A stretch of 64,000 nt of DNA, from positions 12,986,489 through 13,050,488 of the forward strand of contig NC_063259.1 of NCBI RefSeq assembly GCF_019578655.1, read 5' to 3'. Shown in pieces: positions 22,228 through 32,825 of this stretch. Both the position numbers and the translations under genes were made by a program. This DNA comes from Ricinus communis (lineage: Eukaryota; Streptophyta; Magnoliopsida; Malpighiales; Euphorbiaceae). The notes beneath the pieces were generated by a model. The model worked only from the letters and a program-made list of their open reading frames with translations. It was not told where the DNA came from and did not search any database. Position 1 is the stretch's first letter; each line of letters starts with the position of its first letter.

Positions 22228-24301
22228 TGTGGGTGGTGGTTTTAAGCCTACACCCAAGTGTCTCTAACGACTATGGCACTGCAAGGCTTTTCAACCTAAT
22301 TGGGAATACACTAACTAGTCATAGAGACTAGCGCGGAGTTGGAGGCACCACCTGGGTAATTCACCTAGACACTTTTACTAATTTGATTGGCATACTAGCT
22401 TCCATAAGGAAGCTTCACCACATCTTTAATTTTATTATTTAACGAGTTATTTCCTATAAATACAATAGTTTTATACTTACCAGCATTCATTACAACATGT
22501 GAGGTCCTCTTTAGTCTAGCCCATTTTATTAAGCCCAATTCAGGTTTGATTTGTTAATCTATTTTACTAATAAATAATGTAGCAGGCTTTACCTAATCTA
22601 GCCCAATTACAAATTATACTTTGATTTTAGCCTTTAAGTCTAAATGGACTACTTTTTATGCAGATGCCCAATTATGTGATCTTAAGTCTAACATAGCCCA
22701 ATTAATTCATTTAAAGCATGGCAAAGCCCACTAGGTCTATATTGATTTTAAAATTAGCCTAATTACTATATAATTATCCTAATGGACTATAATTTTTATG
22801 TTGGGTCTAATTTTTAATTTAGGGTCATATGTCCAATTTCAATTAGGCAATCACATTACAGCTATTTGGCATATATCAAGTATAAAACAAAAATAAAGGT
22901 GCATAAAATCAAATCTAGTTATTACAACCCTTCCTACAACTAAAAATGAAATAAAAACACCTACAAACTAAGAACAACACCAAAAATCACTAAAATGCAT
23001 TAAAAGTCCAAAAATCAGGGCCAAAAGTGTGCATAGCCTATCAGCTCTGTGCCGAGGCGATTGGCTCTAGGACTTTACATTATTTGTCTGTATTTTTTCT
23101 TCAATTCCTCACACCTAGGAGCCGATTTCACATGCATAAAAGATAGGAGATGAATTAAAATGTGTGAAATAAAGCAAGAAACATAAAAGATGTAAAAATA
23201 TGAAATTTAATTAAGAAAATCTAAAAAAAATGTAAACATTGAAAATCAAAACTGATAGTAGGCAAATATATGATATTTTAAGGCAGATTCCAAATTTTAA
23301 TCATATAACCCTAAAAATCTAATTCAATTGCATAGAAATATAAATTAATTATGTTTATCAACTCATTTAACTAATCACATTCAAAACCCAATAGAAAATA
23401 TATTATCAGATTGAAAACTCTACATGTTCATATTATCATATTCAAAGCCTAGCAAGTTATAACATATTACTTCATAAGAAAATATATTCTAATCATGTAG
23501 AAGATATGAAATAACAATAAAATATCCTAAACATGTTTCTAAAATTATATAAGAAAAAGAACTAGTTTGAAGGGAAAGTGATGTTGATGATGTGGATGTA
23601 AGGGGAACCCTTAGGTTGTCACTATAGATTATTGTTCTGCAACTCTCAATAGATGATAAAACAGTTGAATCGAAGATCAGCTGAGAATCTATTACTGCTT
23701 GAGCTCTAGAGAAACTACTGTCATTCAAAAAAGTCCTAATATAAAGTTCTTTCTTAGTGACTTACAAAAAGAAAATTCTCTATATTTTGAACATAGGGTC
23801 TTTTTTTTAACTCAAGTAATCTCTAGAAAATTGGTAGTTTGTCTGCTGAGTGAATGTAGCTAACCCTAGACCTAAGGCATAGTGATGTTTATATAAAGCT
23901 AAAGTTTAGAAACCCTAACGGAGTATAACGATAAGCTTCAATCATTTTCTTTTCTATTTTTAAAAGAAAATATTTTATTTTATTGGTCAAAAGATCCAAA
24001 AAAATATTAAAAATTTTAATAATTATCACAAAAACTTTCTAGAAATTTATTCTCTTATTTTGGGCATTTTAAAATTAAAATACGTGTAAAACTGCGTCAA
24101 ATCTCAAAAAATAGCCTATCGGCACTATGTAGAGCCGATTCTATGCTATGCTGATTGGCTCTGTGTAGAGCCAATTCGGTTGTATGTGAAACCGATTAGT
24201 TTTATGGGTAAAAAGTTTATGAAAGTTTGACAATTTAGTCCCTAACCTGCAGAAATCGTTGTTTTACCTCTTAAAGTTAATTATTTTCTAACAATTGAGT
24301 T
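22228..24301 (-). mobile_element. Tat/Ogre-like LTR, interrupted by SIRE element A
   Basis: About 2.1 kb of LTR on the - strand ends at the primer site. A TTTATATAAAC TATA box lies at 23887-23897. Repeated GCCGATT and GGCTCTGTG words occur at about 23040-23060 and 24110-24210. SIRE-like element A begins at 24302, and the LTR probably continues after it at 40311. No coding region is present. The 63-codon frame at 22066-22257 overlaps the LTR end and primer site and is not a gene. Confidence 0.65.
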
Positions 24302-25468
24302 TGTTGACCTAAGGTGCAATTGATCTCTATTTTGATCTTAACACCCAAATCAGATATTACTAACATCATGTCTAAGTGTCTATAGACTAAACATACTTAA
24401 GCCTTAAAGCAAGTCTTGTAAAAAGACTCCAAAAGAAAGAGGAAGATGCCAAGGTGCAGGGGCATTTTTCATATGACCAAAAGTTTTTGGGACATTGAAA
24501 AGTCCACCTGACATCACGCTAGTTATATCATGACACTTGGCAATTAAAGTGTCAAAGCTTTTAGAAGTGCGAGGTCGCTTCATATTAGAGCTTAAAACTA
24601 AAATTAGCAGATGATAGCGTGATTAGAAGCGTGAGGCGCTTCTAGGCACGGACAAGGCAAGCGCGAGGGCGCTATTATGGTGTGGGGGCAGTTTTCATAA
24701 TTAATGTGATGTCAGTAACCGTTGAGATATCAACCAGCCCATTAGTGCCACGTGACTAGAGCTATTGAGCCCCAATGTTTCTTTTTAGAAAGCGTGGGGG
24801 CATTTTCCATGATTGTAAGCAATTTTTACCAAGTCATTAATCTTGTAATAAAAGATTTTTTGGCCTTATTATAACGTCTCCAAGGGGTTGTCGGTCGCTA
24901 TCTCCAAATCCTTCTTACCCGGCATAAGGGGATTGACTCGTGCTTTTTAAAGACTCTAAAACTATGGGTGTGAATTAGATATATCAAAACTCTTATAAAT
25001 TTATTTTTTAACTTTCTACACTCAATTACTTTCTTTATAAAGTGTACTAAGTTGAAACTCTTTGTTCAACTAAAACTCTAAAGAGTTGTTATGTGAGCCT
25101 AGGTATTAAAAACACAAAAAAATAGTTGTTGAGTAACCATTGATACTCAAGAGTTAAGGGATTTACTGAGAGATTGATTCACTAAGGGAAAAGGTTCAGT
25201 GTGAGCCTTGAAAACACCAAGTTGTTGAGTGAACTTGTAAAATCCAAAGGTTGTAATCCTAGTGATTATAGTGGAACACTCAACTGTGATATTAAGGAGT
25301 GGATGTAAGGAGGATTGCTCCCGAACCACTATAAACCCTTGTGTCATATTCTCTAACCTTTACTCTCATTATATTATCCTTAATCTCTTGTGTTTTTACC
25401 TAAACTCATTAACTTCTGAAATTTGAGGTCATCAATTCAACCCCCCTTCCTAGTTCCAAGGGACAATA
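24302..25468 (+). repeat. 5' LTR of SIRE-like element A
   Basis: Begins TGTTGACCTAAGGTGC and matches 39136-40310 and the - strand LTRs of element C. It contains iterated CpG words (AAGCGCGAGGGCGC type) at 24570-24700. The TATA-containing stretch seen in the other LTRs is replaced here at about 24886-24947 by unrelated, more GC-rich sequence. Confidence 0.88.
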
Positions 25469-25470
25469 AA

Positions 25471-25482
25471 TGGTATCAGAGC
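25471..25482 (+). other. Primer-binding site, initiator tRNA-Met
   Basis: TGGTATCAGAGC, two bases after the LTR end, is the standard copia primer site complementary to tRNA-iMet. Confidence 0.93.
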
Positions 25483-25522
25483 AAGTTCACTCTTATCAAG
25501 CTTAATTCCGAGTGTAAAGGTC

Positions 25523-27419
25523 ATGGAAACCAATGAAGGAGCTCAACACCTCAAGGCATTCTTTGATGAATCTGACTATGCGTTTTGGAAATTTTGTATA
25601 AAAATTTACTTGGATTCCTATGGTATTAAAGTGTGGGACTATGTGGTCAAGGAATGGAAAGCTTCCACCAAAATAAAGAATGGTGAAGAAAGAATCCTTC
25701 CTAAAGAAGAATAGATGGATGCCACAAGAAGCACAACCACAAGAACAAGTAATTGCCTCTTAAAAGAATATGGTAGAGTGCAATATTGCACTACGATTCA
25801 TCAAATTTGGACTACCTTGGAGAACTATCATAAAGGCATGAAGTAAGTAAATTAAAGGAAGATCTAAATGTACGTCACCGAATATGAGATGTTCAAGATG
25901 AAGCCTAATGAGTCCGTCATTAATATGATAAATAGACTTCTCATCATCATCAATAATATGAGAAAGCTTGGGAAGCACTATGAGCTAGTAGACATCAACA
26001 ACAAAATCCTTAGAAGCCTTCATTTAGATAAATATGGTGCTAGAGTGGCCAGCATTGAAGAAGTAAATGAAGATATAGGGAAGATTCCTTTGGATTTTCT
26101 TATAGGTAAGCTTTTAACTCATGAGATGTCTCTTATGAGGGATGAAGTTGATAGATATAGTGGGAAGAAGAAAGCCCTAGCTCTCAAAGCTAGCACAAGA
26201 GCTCAAGATGCAATTGATGTCCAAGTGATGATGAAGATCAAGGGGAAGCTCTAAGTAAGAGTGATGATGTGGCTCTCATCACCAAGCACGTAAAGAGGAT
26301 ACTTGAAGCCAAAAGGAGAAGAAGCAACAAGCCCTTTACTAGCAAGAAATCCTTCTCCAAATCAAGAATAAGTAAGGACAAAAAAGAGAAAGTCATTTGC
26401 TATGAATGTAGGAAGCAAAGGCATATCAAACCGGATTGTCCTAAGTACTTGAAGAGGAATAAGGGAGACAAAGAAAATAAAAAGGGTTTGAGAGCCACTT
26501 AGAGTGATGCATTTTCATCCTCCAATAATGAAAGTGAAAGAGAAGAGGAGGCTAATTTTTGCTTCATATAAAATATGAAGGATCCCATAAGATATGTTCC
26601 ACTTCTCATTCATGCAATTCTTCTTTTTTTTTTATTCATCTTCTAGTTTTTTGGTGATGACTTATTGGATGATGAGGATAAGCTCTTACAAAACATCCTT
26701 TCAAAACTAAATTTTTACAAAAATAAATGTTCTAGTTTAGAGGAAGACTTTAAGATTTCAAAGAAGGAAATTGCCTCCTTAAAAACTTCTAATGAGGACT
26801 TAAGGAAATCATTGGATGGTGTTTCACAATAAAAACTCTTTAAAGAGAATAATTCTTTGAAAAATAAACTTTAAGAGTTTAGAAACTCAATTTTAAAATT
26901 TCACAAAGGGAAAGAGTCCACTGACACACTAGTTATGTCTAACAGACCTCCCTTTATGAGACATGGACTTGGGTTCCAAGGAACTTCATCATCCTCATCT
27001 CATAATATAATATTTGTCAAAGCCACTTAACCACAAGCATTTGAGAAAAACTCAAATGGAATTTCAAAAAGTGATACACACACTAGAGCTTCCATTCTAA
27101 AGAAAGGGAAGGGTACACATGTACTAGAGGCTAATCTAAGAGGAACAAAGCACGCATTCATGTATAAGAACATAAATGTCAAGAGTCTTGTTCATGCATG
27201 TGTCAAGATAATCATATGAGGTCCAAGGCTCAAGCAAAAGTGGCTAAGAAGACCAATCCAAATCCCATTAAAAATTCTAAGGTCACTTGCCACTATTGCT
27301 TGAGAATTGGACATATCAATATGAAATGCAAAATAAAAGAAATGCACCTTTTCATAAATGAATTTTTCAATGCTAACCCCAAAGGACCCAACCTTGTTTG
27401 GTTACCTAAAATCAAGTAA
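25523..27419 (+). pseudogene. SIRE-like gag with two zinc knuckles (broken)
   Basis: Starts METNEGAQHLKAFFDESDYAF, a copia gag opening. A UBN2-type gag core follows (MYVTEYEMFKMKPNESVINM, LRSLHLDKYGARV). The first zinc knuckle reads CYECRKQRHIKPDC near 26399-26440, and the second CHYCLRIGHINMKC near 27291-27332. Between them is a lysine/serine-rich stretch with coiled-coil character (SSLEEDFKISKKEIASLK). Two separated knuckles are typical of SIRE/Maximus gag. Stops near 25714 and 25850, a frameshift near 26254 and further stops break it. Confidence 0.85.
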
Positions 27420-27437
27420 AATAACTTTTTTTTATAG

Positions 27438-29793
27438 GTGTGTCTTAAATCCACAAGCAAAAATTTTTGGCATGTTGATAGTGGATGTTTAAGGCACATG
27501 ACGGATGATAAGAGCCTCTTTGTGAATATCAAAAACTATAAAGGGGGCAAAGTAACATTTGGAAATGATGCCAAGGACAAGGTAATTGGCATTGGCTCCA
27601 TTGGTAAGGATGGTAAATCTTTCATTGATAATGTTTTCCTAGTTGATGGTTTGAAACATGATTTATTGAGTGTAAGTAAATTGTGTGACAAAAGGAGAAA
27701 AGTCACTTTTGACTCTAATGGATGTCTTGTCAATTCCCTAATGGATGATCAAGTGATATTCAAAGGAGAAAGAAGTAGCAAGACCTATATAATTGACCTA
27801 TAAAAAGTTGCTAATCAATCTTTCAAGTTTCTTGTGTCTATTAGTGATGAATCTTGGCTATGACATAGAAGATTTGGACATGTAAGTATGGAGCATCTAC
27901 ACAAGTTAGCTAAAGAGGAGCTACTTAATGGACTTCCCGAAGTGAAGTTCATTAAAGACAAACCTTACGAACCATATCAACTGGAAAAACAGTATCTATC
28001 ATCCTTTAAATCTAAAACTATTGTAAGTACTTATAGACCACTTCAACTATTACATACGGATTTGTTTAGACCTACTAGAGTAACTAGTTTGGGTGGAAAG
28101 TCATATGCATTTATGATTGTTGATGATTACTTTAGATTTACTTAGGTTAATTTCCTTGCTCATAAGAATGAAGCATTCAATATTTTCAAATCTTTTGCAA
28201 AACGTGTTCAAAATGAAGAAGGGTATTTGATTTTCTCTATAAGGAGTAATCATGGAAAAGAACATGAAAATGATCTTTTTGAAAACCTTAGTAAATAATT
28301 TGGAATTTACCATAATTTTTCATCTCCTAGAACACCACAATAAAATAGAGTTATGAAAGGAAAAAATAGAACACTAGTGGAAATGGCTAGGATAATGCTT
28401 AATGAGTATAGACTCCCTTCTTACTTTGGGCCGAAGCCATTAACAGTAGTTATTATGTTGCAAATAGAGTGTTCAAAAAGAAAACTTCATATAAGCTTTA
28501 AAAAAGAAGAAAACCTAAGGTCTCATATTTTAAAGTTTTTGGATGCAAATACTACATTTTGAATACCAGGGACAACTTTGAAAAATTTGATGCTAAAACT
28601 GACATAGAAATCTTCCTAGGCTATTCCACCTCAAGCAAAGCTTATAGAATCTTTAATAAACGTACTTTAGTAGTTGAAGAGTCTATCAATGTAGTTTTAA
28701 TGAATCAAACAAGCTTGATCTTGGAAAAGGTGTTTGTGTGGATGATCTTGTAGGTGCATTTGAGGAACTGAAAGTGAATGTTGATGATCCCTTATAAGGA
28801 GTGGATGAATTTATAGAGTAAATTCAAGAAGACCAACATAATCAAGATGCAACTGAAGATCCCCAAGAGATGGAAACCTCCCAAAATCTTGCCAAGGCAT
28901 GAAACTTCAAAAAGGATCATCCTCCTACTCAAGTCATTGGAGGCCTATCAAAAGGTATAAGTACTCATTCTAAACTAGTAGCTTTAAATAATCTAGCCTT
29001 TGTTTCTCAATTGAGCCAAGGACCATTGATGAGGCTCTAAATGACGACAGTTGGGTGATTGCTATATAAGATGAACTCAACCAATTTGAGAGAAACAAAA
29101 GTTGGAAACTTGTTCCCAGACCCAAGAATAACTAAATTATAGGTTATAAATGGGTATTTAAAAACAAGCTAGATGAGCAAGATTAGAAATAAAGCTAGAT
29201 TGGTTGCAAAAGGTTACAACCAAGAGGAAGGCATTGATTATGATGAGACCTTTGCTCCGGTTGCTAAATCAAAAGCTATTAGGATGCTTTTAGCATATGC
29301 ATATCACATGAACTTTAAATTGTCTTAAATGGTTGTGAAAAGTAATTTTTTAAATGGTTTCATTGAGGAGGAAGTTTATGTTGAACAACCTCCTATTTTT
29401 GAAATCATAAGTTTTCCAATCATGTTTTCATACTTTCTAAAGTCTTATCTAGGTTGAAAAAAGCTCATAGAGCTTGGTATGAAAGGCTTAGTTGTTTTTA
29501 AATTGAAAATGGATTTCAAAAAGGGCAAGGTTGACTCTACACTTTTTGTAAAGAAACATAAGCATGATAATCTAATTGTTCAAATTTATGCTGATGACAT
29601 TGTGTTTGGAGCTACTAATATATTGCTTTGTAAGGATTTTGCTAAGTGTATGACTAGAAAATTTGAAATGAGCATGATGGCAGAGCTCAAGTTCTTCCTT
29701 GGTCTTCAAATCAAGCAATGCAAGGATGCAATTCATCAACCAATCCAAGTACACAAGAGAACTCCTAAAGAAATTTGAGATGGATGGTTACAA
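27438..29793 (+). pseudogene. SIRE-like protease, integrase and partial RT
   Basis: Protease: HVDSGCLRHMTD with the catalytic Asp. GAG-pre-integrase: RRFGHVSMEHLHKLAKEE. Integrase core: LLHTDLFRPTRV, MIVDDYFRFT and [49 protein letters not shown] and IYADDIVFGA (YADD). Stops occur near 27801, 28143, 28558 and 28790, with frameshifts between sections. The sequence ends at GATGGTTACAA (29793). The same words continue into RT in element C, so the rest of RT and all of RNase H are lost here. Confidence 0.88.
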
Positions 29794-30546
29794 CAACCCT
29801 TTCAAGTTTTAGTTTAACAAAGGTTTTAACTTAATACACTTTATAAAGAAAGAAAATGAGTGTAGAAAGTTGAGAAATGAATTTACAAGAGTTTTGATAT
29901 ATCTAATTCACACACTTAGTTGTAGAGTCTTTAAGAGGGATATTTATATATATATCAACCCCTTAAAGATGTTATAATGAAGCCAAAACTCCTTAAATGC
30001 AAGATTTGATGACTTGGCAACAGTTGCCTAAAGTCATGAAAAGCACCCTAGCGCTTTTTGAAAAGAGACATTGGTGCTCCAATGGCTCCAGCCATGTGGC
30101 ACTGATAGGATGGCTGATTTTCCAATGGTTACTAACATCGTATTAATTGCAAAAACTGCCTCTGCACGACAATACCGCCCTCGCATTTTCCTTGACCGTG
30201 CCTATCGTGCTTCTCGTCGTTCTATCTGCTGCCAAAAATCTTCTCAAGGCCTAAAGAGAGGCGCCCTCGTGCTTCTTGGAGCTTTAACACTTTGACTGCC
30301 AAGTGTCACGAGATGATTGGCCTTCTGTTAGGTAGACTTTTCAATACTTTGTAAACTTTTAGCCATATGAAAAATGCCCTAACGTTTTTTAGGTCTTTTT
30401 ATAAGACTTGCATCAAAGCAACATATTGTTTAGGATAGGCTTGTTTCCTTTAATGCTCTGTCATATAGACACTCAGTCGTGGTGTTAATGATAATCCATT
30501 TGGTTGTTAGAATCAAAATAGAGAACAATTTCATCTTAGGTCAACA
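29794..30546 (-). repeat. Truncated 3' LTR of SIRE-like element C
   Basis: On the - strand it starts TGTTGACC at 30546 and matches the first two-thirds of the other LTRs, including the CpG-word region (30040-30260). A TATATAAATA-type box lies near 29940-29955. Confidence 0.88.
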
Positions 30547-31824
30547 ATCTCTCCCTTTTTTATTTTGACAACCAATTTGATTAGAAATTCAAAATTGATC
30601 AAGTTTAAGTGCAATTGAATTATCTAACAACTAATATTCAAAAGCTAAAGGAATAATTTTCTTAAAGTTATTTAACAATTTGTTACTCCCCCTCAATAAT
30701 TACATTTGTGCCCCTTTTGAATTTATAATTAACCAAATTTCATTACTTAGGTTTATTATTATTCAACTCTCTGCCTTTGAACATTAATCAATTTCAAGTG
30801 TTTTCTCCATAGGTTTCTCTCCCCCTTTGTTCATGAATCAATTTAGATTGTTCTTCCCCTTTGGCAAAATTAAAAAGGATAAGAAAGGTAAACCTGCAAG
30901 GAGATAGCAAAAACATAATAAAATTTCATTCATAAAGAGAAAACTACATATGTGTGATCAAATGAAAGAAAGACATGCATGAGAAGGAAAAATAATAAAA
31001 TGAGAAACAAAAAAATGAACAAATGAAGAAATCAATCTTCTTCCTCATCATTCTCTTCTTTTTCTTCCTCTTGATAGACCATAAGCTCATTTCCTTTTCC
31101 ACTAGAATTTGCTTGAGGAGGTGGAATGTGAGCCTCTTCTTCCTATTCTTCTTTTTAATCCTCTACATGACAATGAGAAATCTTGTGTGCTTTTTAAATC
31201 TCCACTAAATCCACATGCAATTGGTGGAGGTAATTCTAAGACTTTTCCATTTGCTTTAGGACTTTGTCCTAAAAAAAAAGAGGCTTGAATAGGAAAAGAA
31301 GAAGGGGTTGGCTCACTTGAGGTCCTATGATCTTTCTTTCTTTTCGTCCTATCATCCATATACTCTCTAATAAGAAGAAAGTTTCCCATCCATTTCCCAC
31401 TTAGGTCCAAGTCGAATGACCTTGGCATGCTCTAGGAATGCTAAGACATGTAAGAGTGGTGAGATAGGAGGAGTTAGGTGGGTCTTGCTGAGAGAAGTAG
31501 GGCTTGGAAGTGTTTGGCAATTTTGGTGACATGAGAAGAGACAAGAATGATACCTTTTAAAGTATTGCCAAGATGAAAGAGGTGATCAAGAAAGAACTTA
31601 GAAGTGAGAATGTGCTTACCATTGATCATCACATAAAGGAAAATAAGATCTTTTGGGGAACTTTCTCAACCCCATTATCTCTTGCATGGATATTAGTGGC
31701 GATCATCCTATGCACTACCCAATGGGTGAGAGATTTGAGATCTTTAGAGTGTATATTTTTTTATGGAGATTTGTCTCCAAAATTGGAAAAAAAGAGAGAG
31801 GCGTCTCTATAAGGTTCTGAATGA
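30547..31824 (-). other. 3' non-coding region of element C with serial polypurine tracts
   Basis: On the - strand the primary tract AAAAAAGGGAGAGAT touches the LTR at 30547-30562. Further purine tracts lie upstream at 30685-30694 (GAGGGGGAGT), about 30711-30718, 30816-30829 (CAAAGGGGGAGAGA) and 30853-30862 (AAAGGGGAAG). Repeated polypurine tracts are known from SIRE elements. Frames at 31023-31208 (+) and 31102-31428 (-) lie in this decayed 3' area, and I see no family in them. Confidence 0.65.
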
Positions 31825-32232
31825 TTAAGAGATGATCTCTTTTTTGAAACCCAAAAATGGAGGAGAATTAGGTCTGGTAAGGGTTCTTCTCTCCCCAAAA
31901 AGCCTAAACTCCATCCCATAGTAGTCATCCTCATCTCCTTTTTTGTTGATTACTAAGGTAGAAAGAAATTTCTTAGTAAGATTCTCAAAACCAATCTCTA
32001 AAATAGAGGGTAGGAAGAAGTCTCTAAGTCCTACACTTTTAAAAAGAGTGTGTACCTCTGGTGATATACCAAGTTTGAAGAGAACTTCTTCATCAAAGAA
32101 ATGACTAGATTGAGTTTCTTTCCTCTTTATGGTCATGTACTTGATTCTAGCTTCATTATTCACTCCTTTCATTCTTTCTATTATGGATTCAATGGAGGAG
32201 GAGCTTCTTCTAACAGCCTTTCTTATATCCAT
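31825..32232 (-). CDS. SIRE-like accessory ORF downstream of pol
   Basis: Located where SIRE elements carry their envelope-like ORF. I take the start at 32232 (MDIRKAVRRSSSSIESIIER). A longer frame opens at 32331, but its extra 33 residues would begin before the expected transcript start set by the TATA box at 32347-32354. Readable blocks are FFDEEVLFKLGISPEVHTLF, LRDFFLPSILEIGFENLTKK, FLSTLVINKKGDEDDYYGME, FRLFGERRTLT and LGFKKE, ending at 31825. It is probably truncated, because shifted frames downstream (to about 31100) seem to continue it. The order F-x-STL, LFG and GFKKE recalls the Athila third ORF. No transmembrane segment is seen. Function unknown. Confidence 0.6.
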   Translation of the reverse strand: MDIRKAVRRSSSSIESIIERMKGVNNEARIKYMTIKRKETQSSHFFDEEVLFKLGISPEVHTLFKSVGLRDFFLPSILEIGFENLTKKFLSTLVINKKGDEDDYYGMEFRLFGERRTLTRPNSPPFLGFKKEIIS

Positions 32233-32346
32233 GCTTGTCTTAAGGAAGAGGAAGAGAAGAGTGAGAATTTTTAAAGAAGAAAAGAGGAATTGTTTGAGCT
32301 TTATGAAAAAATTATAAGAAAAATGACGCAAATGTATAAGATGTGG

Positions 32347-32354
32347 CTTTTATA
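32347..32354 (-). promoter_or_regulatory. Internal TATA box for the SIRE-like accessory ORF
   Basis: On the - strand GGCTATAAAAGCC is followed by a leader with CTCTTCTCTTCCTCTTCC, and the start at 32232 lies about 120 bp downstream. This is among the best core-promoter matches in the window. Confidence 0.62.
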
Positions 32355-32825
32355 GCCTTAAGGAGGTGCAAAAAATAGTCAAAAATGGATAATTTCTCAT
32401 TAGAACCAATTTTCAAAAAATCTGTAACGACTAGTTTTTTACTAAAATCAAGGGGAAGCGCAGTCGCGCTTTTGAAAAAAAGTCACAATGGCTATAATTT
32501 TTAAAAAATTACAGTCGCGCTGAGGAGGCGCGGGCACGGTTTTAAGGTCATTTTCAGGATTACTTATGGACCTATAAAGCGCGAGCGCTCTTCCAGGGTG
32601 CGAGCGCTATTTTTGTAATTTCATACAAAAACTATGCTGAAATGAATGCATGATCATGCTCTTTTCATATTGATCACATCATTTTATGTATAAGTATTGA
32701 GATGTACCAAGATTAAAAGAATCTAGGGCTAAGACAATTTCAGTACTCAATTTGTGCAAAATAATAAAAATAAAAAATCACAAGTATAAACATCAAAAAA
32801 ATTTTGCATATATTGGCAAGGATTT
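32355..32825 (-). other. CpG-containing spacer between pol and accessory ORF
   Basis: Read on the - strand, 32440-32640 holds AGCGCTCGCACC, GAGCGCTCGCGCTTTA, GCCCGCGCCTCC and AAAGCGCGACTGCGC. These CpG words stand out from the AT-rich surroundings and resemble the complement of the iterated words in this family's LTRs. Confidence 0.55.

Noticed and set aside
24297..24301. GAGTT as target duplication of element A
   Set aside because: The right flank is AAGTC; only three of five bases agree, so it is mentioned but not claimed.
25147..25347. 66-codon - strand frame and its like at 38001-38183
   Set aside because: Antisense or sense frames in SIRE LTR U3/R regions, duplicated with the LTR.
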